A stretch of 44,304 nucleotides of DNA from Candidatus Heimdallarchaeota archaeon. Lineage in GTDB: Archaea; Asgardarchaeota; Heimdallarchaeia; Heimdallarchaeales; Heimdallarchaeaceae. The first letter of the stretch is position 1, and every line of letters begins with the position of its first letter. The stretch is from the NCBI GenBank assembly GCA_021399345.1, contig JAAFKI010000170.1:1-44304 (forward strand). Reading direction: 5' to 3'. This document shows positions 42,178 to 44,304 of this stretch, piece after piece. The position numbers were made by a program, and so were the translations under genes. The notes beneath the pieces were generated by a model that was not told the DNA's origin, did not search any database, and worked only from the letters and a program-made list of their open reading frames with translations.

Positions 42178-43470
42178 CTATTTCTTATCGAAGGACAGTG
42201 ATTGAACCGTAGGATTAGAAAGAGATTCGAATAAGATTATTGCAAAAGCATTGCCTAGATTACTTGGAGTGAATCTTTCTCCTTTGGTTAATCTACGTAT
42301 TTTGAATTTTAATTGCTGAATGATTGTTTCCTTATTTTCTTCAATATATACGTGAGGATCAGAAACGAATTTCGCATATTGACGAATGTCTATAATTGGT
42401 AAAGCCATTTGAGGATATTCTTCAAAAATACTGAACCACGTTTCAAGTAAATACTGCATATATTTCTGTTGATCTGCTATATCTTGAACTCCAAATTCTT
42501 CAATTGCTAATCTCTTCAGAACTCTCTCTATGTTTTTCTCGAGATTTTGACGCTTTATTTCTGTCAATTCTCTCTGAAGTTTTAAAGTTTCAAATAATGT
42601 TTGTTCAATAGCTGCTAGTATCTGTTCAATTCTTCCTTGGTCAATTTTTATTTGATCAAGTTTTTGATACTCTTTTTTTACAATTGCATATTTCTCTTCA
42701 AGTTCTCTCTTTCTCTTTATTATCAGTTTTTCAAAAGTATCCTTCAAATCTTGATAGTAAGGTTGAATCAGGTTCATCTGAATCAAATCAAAGAGAACTT
42801 CTTCTTTATCCCCTATAGGATAGTTTGTAATAATCTTTTGATAGATTTTTCCTATAGATTTTGGTATTCTCTCGAAATCTTCTTCTTGAATTATTCTTTC
42901 TAAAGCATGAGCGAATATTGACGCAATAAAGCGTAGATCAATTGAAAATTCCCCAACTTCAAAATATAGATATGCTTCAGTAAGAGCATCAACAAAGTTA
43001 CGCAAAATCAGAATAGATTGAACTATGCTATCTTCAATATTCAAACTGCTCAGTTCAATAAAGTGGTGAGTAATGTGTTTAGAGGAATTCATCACAGCTT
43101 TAATGCAATTTACAAATGAAGCCAATAGACCCACAAATTCATCATCAGTGCAACTCATTTTCTTATCAGTTGCTTCAAGTAGAGCTGAAATATCTTCAGC
43201 ATAAGACAGAGGTTCATATTTTTTGATTAAATCCTCTGTAATTATAATCCCATAAATAGCTAAAGCCATATCTTTTTTCTGTGGAGATAAAAAACCAATT
43301 TCAGTTTTTAGCTCTTTCCGAAGTTCACTTAGAAACGTAGGTTGTGTTAAGATGAAATGACGCATTTTTGATTCAAGATTTGAATAAAGAGTGCTGAAAT
43401 CATTTACTATCTCAACAACGTCTTTAGAGATATATCTTAGCTCTTCTGTATTGAAAATATCCTCACTCAT
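42178..43470 (-). CDS. All-helical protein, unknown function
   Basis: A 430-residue protein predicted by composition to be almost wholly helical. A strong coiled-coil lies at about residues 245-315 (LIIKRKRELEEKYAIVKKEYQ, LQRELTEIKRQNLEKNIERVL). The N-terminal 230 residues hold amphipathic helices and a possible repeat. There is no signal peptide, membrane helix or catalytic motif. Its ATG immediately follows the TAA of the upstream zinc-ribbon gene with no gap, so the two are coupled and probably work together. I do not recognise a family. Confidence 0.55.
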   Translation of the reverse strand: MSEDIFNTEELRYISKDVVEIVNDFSTLYSNLESKMRHFILTQPTFLSELRKELKTEIGFLSPQKKDMALAIYGIIITEDLIKKYEPLSYAEDISALLEATDKKMSCTDDEFVGLLASFVNCIKAVMNSSKHITHHFIELSSLNIEDSIVQSILILRNFVDALTEAYLYFEVGEFSIDLRFIASIFAHALERIIQEEDFERIPKSIGKIYQKIITNYPIGDKEEVLFDLIQMNLIQPYYQDLKDTFEKLIIKRKRELEEKYAIVKKEYQKLDQIKIDQGRIEQILAAIEQTLFETLKLQRELTEIKRQNLEKNIERVLKRLAIEEFGVQDIADQQKYMQYLLETWFSIFEEYPQMALPIIDIRQYAKFVSDPHVYIEENKETIIQQLKFKIRRLTKGERFTPSNLGNAFAIILFESLSNPTVQSLSFDKK

Positions 43471-44304
43471 TTAAACCATACCTCCAAAAATGGAAAAAAC
43501 CCTCTCAAGATTCTCAATATTCTTTAGCTCTCGAGCTTTAACAAAAGGAGTTACTTTCCAATCCCTTAATTCTGTTTTTTGAATAACCTTAATTGGGTCA
43601 AAATCGCCAGAAATACCATTCTTTACATCTCTCAGGATAATTGGAAGAGATACTGCAGATATAAGATTTGAGGATTTATATCGAGTATCGGTTATACATG
43701 CAAATATAGTTATTTCATTTTCGGATTTGTATTCATATTCAAAGAAAACTCTAACAATATCATTAGTATCTTTTATCCTATAATGTGCAACTGAAGGAAT
43801 TGTTATTTTTTTATTAAGTTCAAGTTCAGAAAGTTGATTTAATAGGAGAATAATTCTATTTGGTACAAATGAATTTTGGATGAGTTCAAAAATTCTTTTG
43901 GGTGAAACTTCATCTTTTGATACTACAATCTGATCAAGTTGTTCAGGATAAACAAAAGAAATATTTTCTATTTTGAGCATTGGTGGTGCAAGTACTATCT
44001 CTCCACCACAATCACATCTTATGAGAGTTTCTTCTTTATTACCAGAATATATCTTACCACATTTCCCGTTGCATAGTTCTAAATCTTTCAGAATAAATGT
44101 TTTCATAAACAAAGCAGAGGTTATAACTGGAGTAATACTAGATTGTTCTATTCCTCCTCTAAGACTTGTTTCTTGACATATTTGCCAATGATAGAACCTT
44201 CCTAGCCTTTCAAGGTTTTTTTCCATTTCATCTAAGGAACTATTTTGAGTTAGTATCCCTTCCTCAATTTGGTGTTCAACTCTCTTAGAAACTCCCTGTA
44301 ATGC
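43471..44304 (-). CDS. Zinc-ribbon protein, 5' end beyond the window
   Basis: A protein of at least 277 residues in the window. An ATG at 44226 is available, but the frame stays open through 26 more codons to the right edge with protein-like content (ALQGVSKRVEHQIEEGILTQ), so the gene most likely starts outside. A zinc-ribbon-like cluster, LCNGKCGKIYSGNKEETLIRCDCGGE, is followed by beta-type segments (ITIPSVAHYRIKD, VRVFFEYEYKSENEITIFAC). No family is recognised. It ends directly against the start of the helical protein gene, making it the first visible gene of the zinc-ribbon, helical, GNAT, menC operon. Confidence 0.55.
   Translation of the reverse strand, partial: ALQGVSKRVEHQIEEGILTQNSSLDEMEKNLERLGRFYHWQICQETSLRGGIEQSSITPVITSALFMKTFILKDLELCNGKCGKIYSGNKEETLIRCDCGGEIVLAPPMLKIENISFVYPEQLDQIVVSKDEVSPKRIFELIQNSFVPNRIILLLNQLSELELNKKITIPSVAHYRIKDTNDIVRVFFEYEYKSENEITIFACITDTRYKSSNLISAVSLPIILRDVKNGISGDFDPIKVIQKTELRDWKVTPFVKARELKNIENLERVFSIFGGMV

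Overview
The window reads as a stretch of an AT-rich archaeal chromosome, most likely from an Asgard archaeon of the Heimdallarchaeia type. The archaeal evidence is direct: a full A-type ATP synthase gene set, an archaeal-type ATP-dependent DNA ligase, a TldD/TldE pair, and TATA boxes centred about 25-28 bases upstream of many start codons, which implies leaderless mRNAs. The Asgard assignment is inference. It rests on several eukaryote-like proteins: a profilin-like small protein, a protein with an IFT52/GIFT-like N-terminal domain, a protein with a canonical C2H2 zinc finger plus a PCI-like winged helix, and a possible longin/pseudo-GTPase protein. No rRNA, tRNA, CRISPR array, insertion sequence or phage gene was seen. 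No gene-free gap exceeds 300 bases; the longest, 36177-36434, is about 258 bases and shows only AT-rich promoter-like sequence.

Layout. 1-1242: the end of an MFS drug/H+ antiporter-like gene cut by the left edge. 1386-9511: a HEAT-repeat protein, a metallo-beta-lactamase-fold hydrolase, a MtnX-like HAD phosphatase, the TldD-TldE protease pair, a secreted and anchored surface protein, a RidA deaminase and an agmatinase-like ureohydrolase. 9556-16765: a large coiled-coil protein with PRC-barrel-like segments, the profilin-like gene with a DUF167 gene, and a reverse-strand operon (IFT52-like protein, DNA ligase, small helical protein). 16968-20658: a MinD/ParA ATPase, two tandem paralogous zinc-ribbon membrane proteins and a HAD-like protein.

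20666-29901: the A-type ATP synthase locus. The main reverse-strand operon runs A-B-D-USP-E-I-K, with a universal-stress-protein-like gene inserted between D and E. Subunits C and F are on the forward strand and H is on the reverse strand. C and H are head to head with overlapping 5' ends. F is divergent from A. Nine subunits (A, B, C, D, E, F, H, I, K) can be assigned, so the enzyme looks complete.

29912-33290: a GNAT acetyltransferase, a TPR protein and an acyl-CoA synthetase, all reverse. 33336-40168: three large forward genes of unknown function, namely a helical-repeat protein, a fusion of a degenerate CofD-like domain with a PCI-like winged helix and a C2H2 finger, and a longin-like protein with a possible GTPase-fold C-terminus. 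40181-44304: a reverse operon of a zinc-ribbon protein running off the right edge, an all-helical protein, a COG3375-type GNAT and an enolase-superfamily N-succinylamino-acid racemase/o-succinylbenzoate synthase. The last two genes suggest an N-acyl amino acid racemisation pathway.
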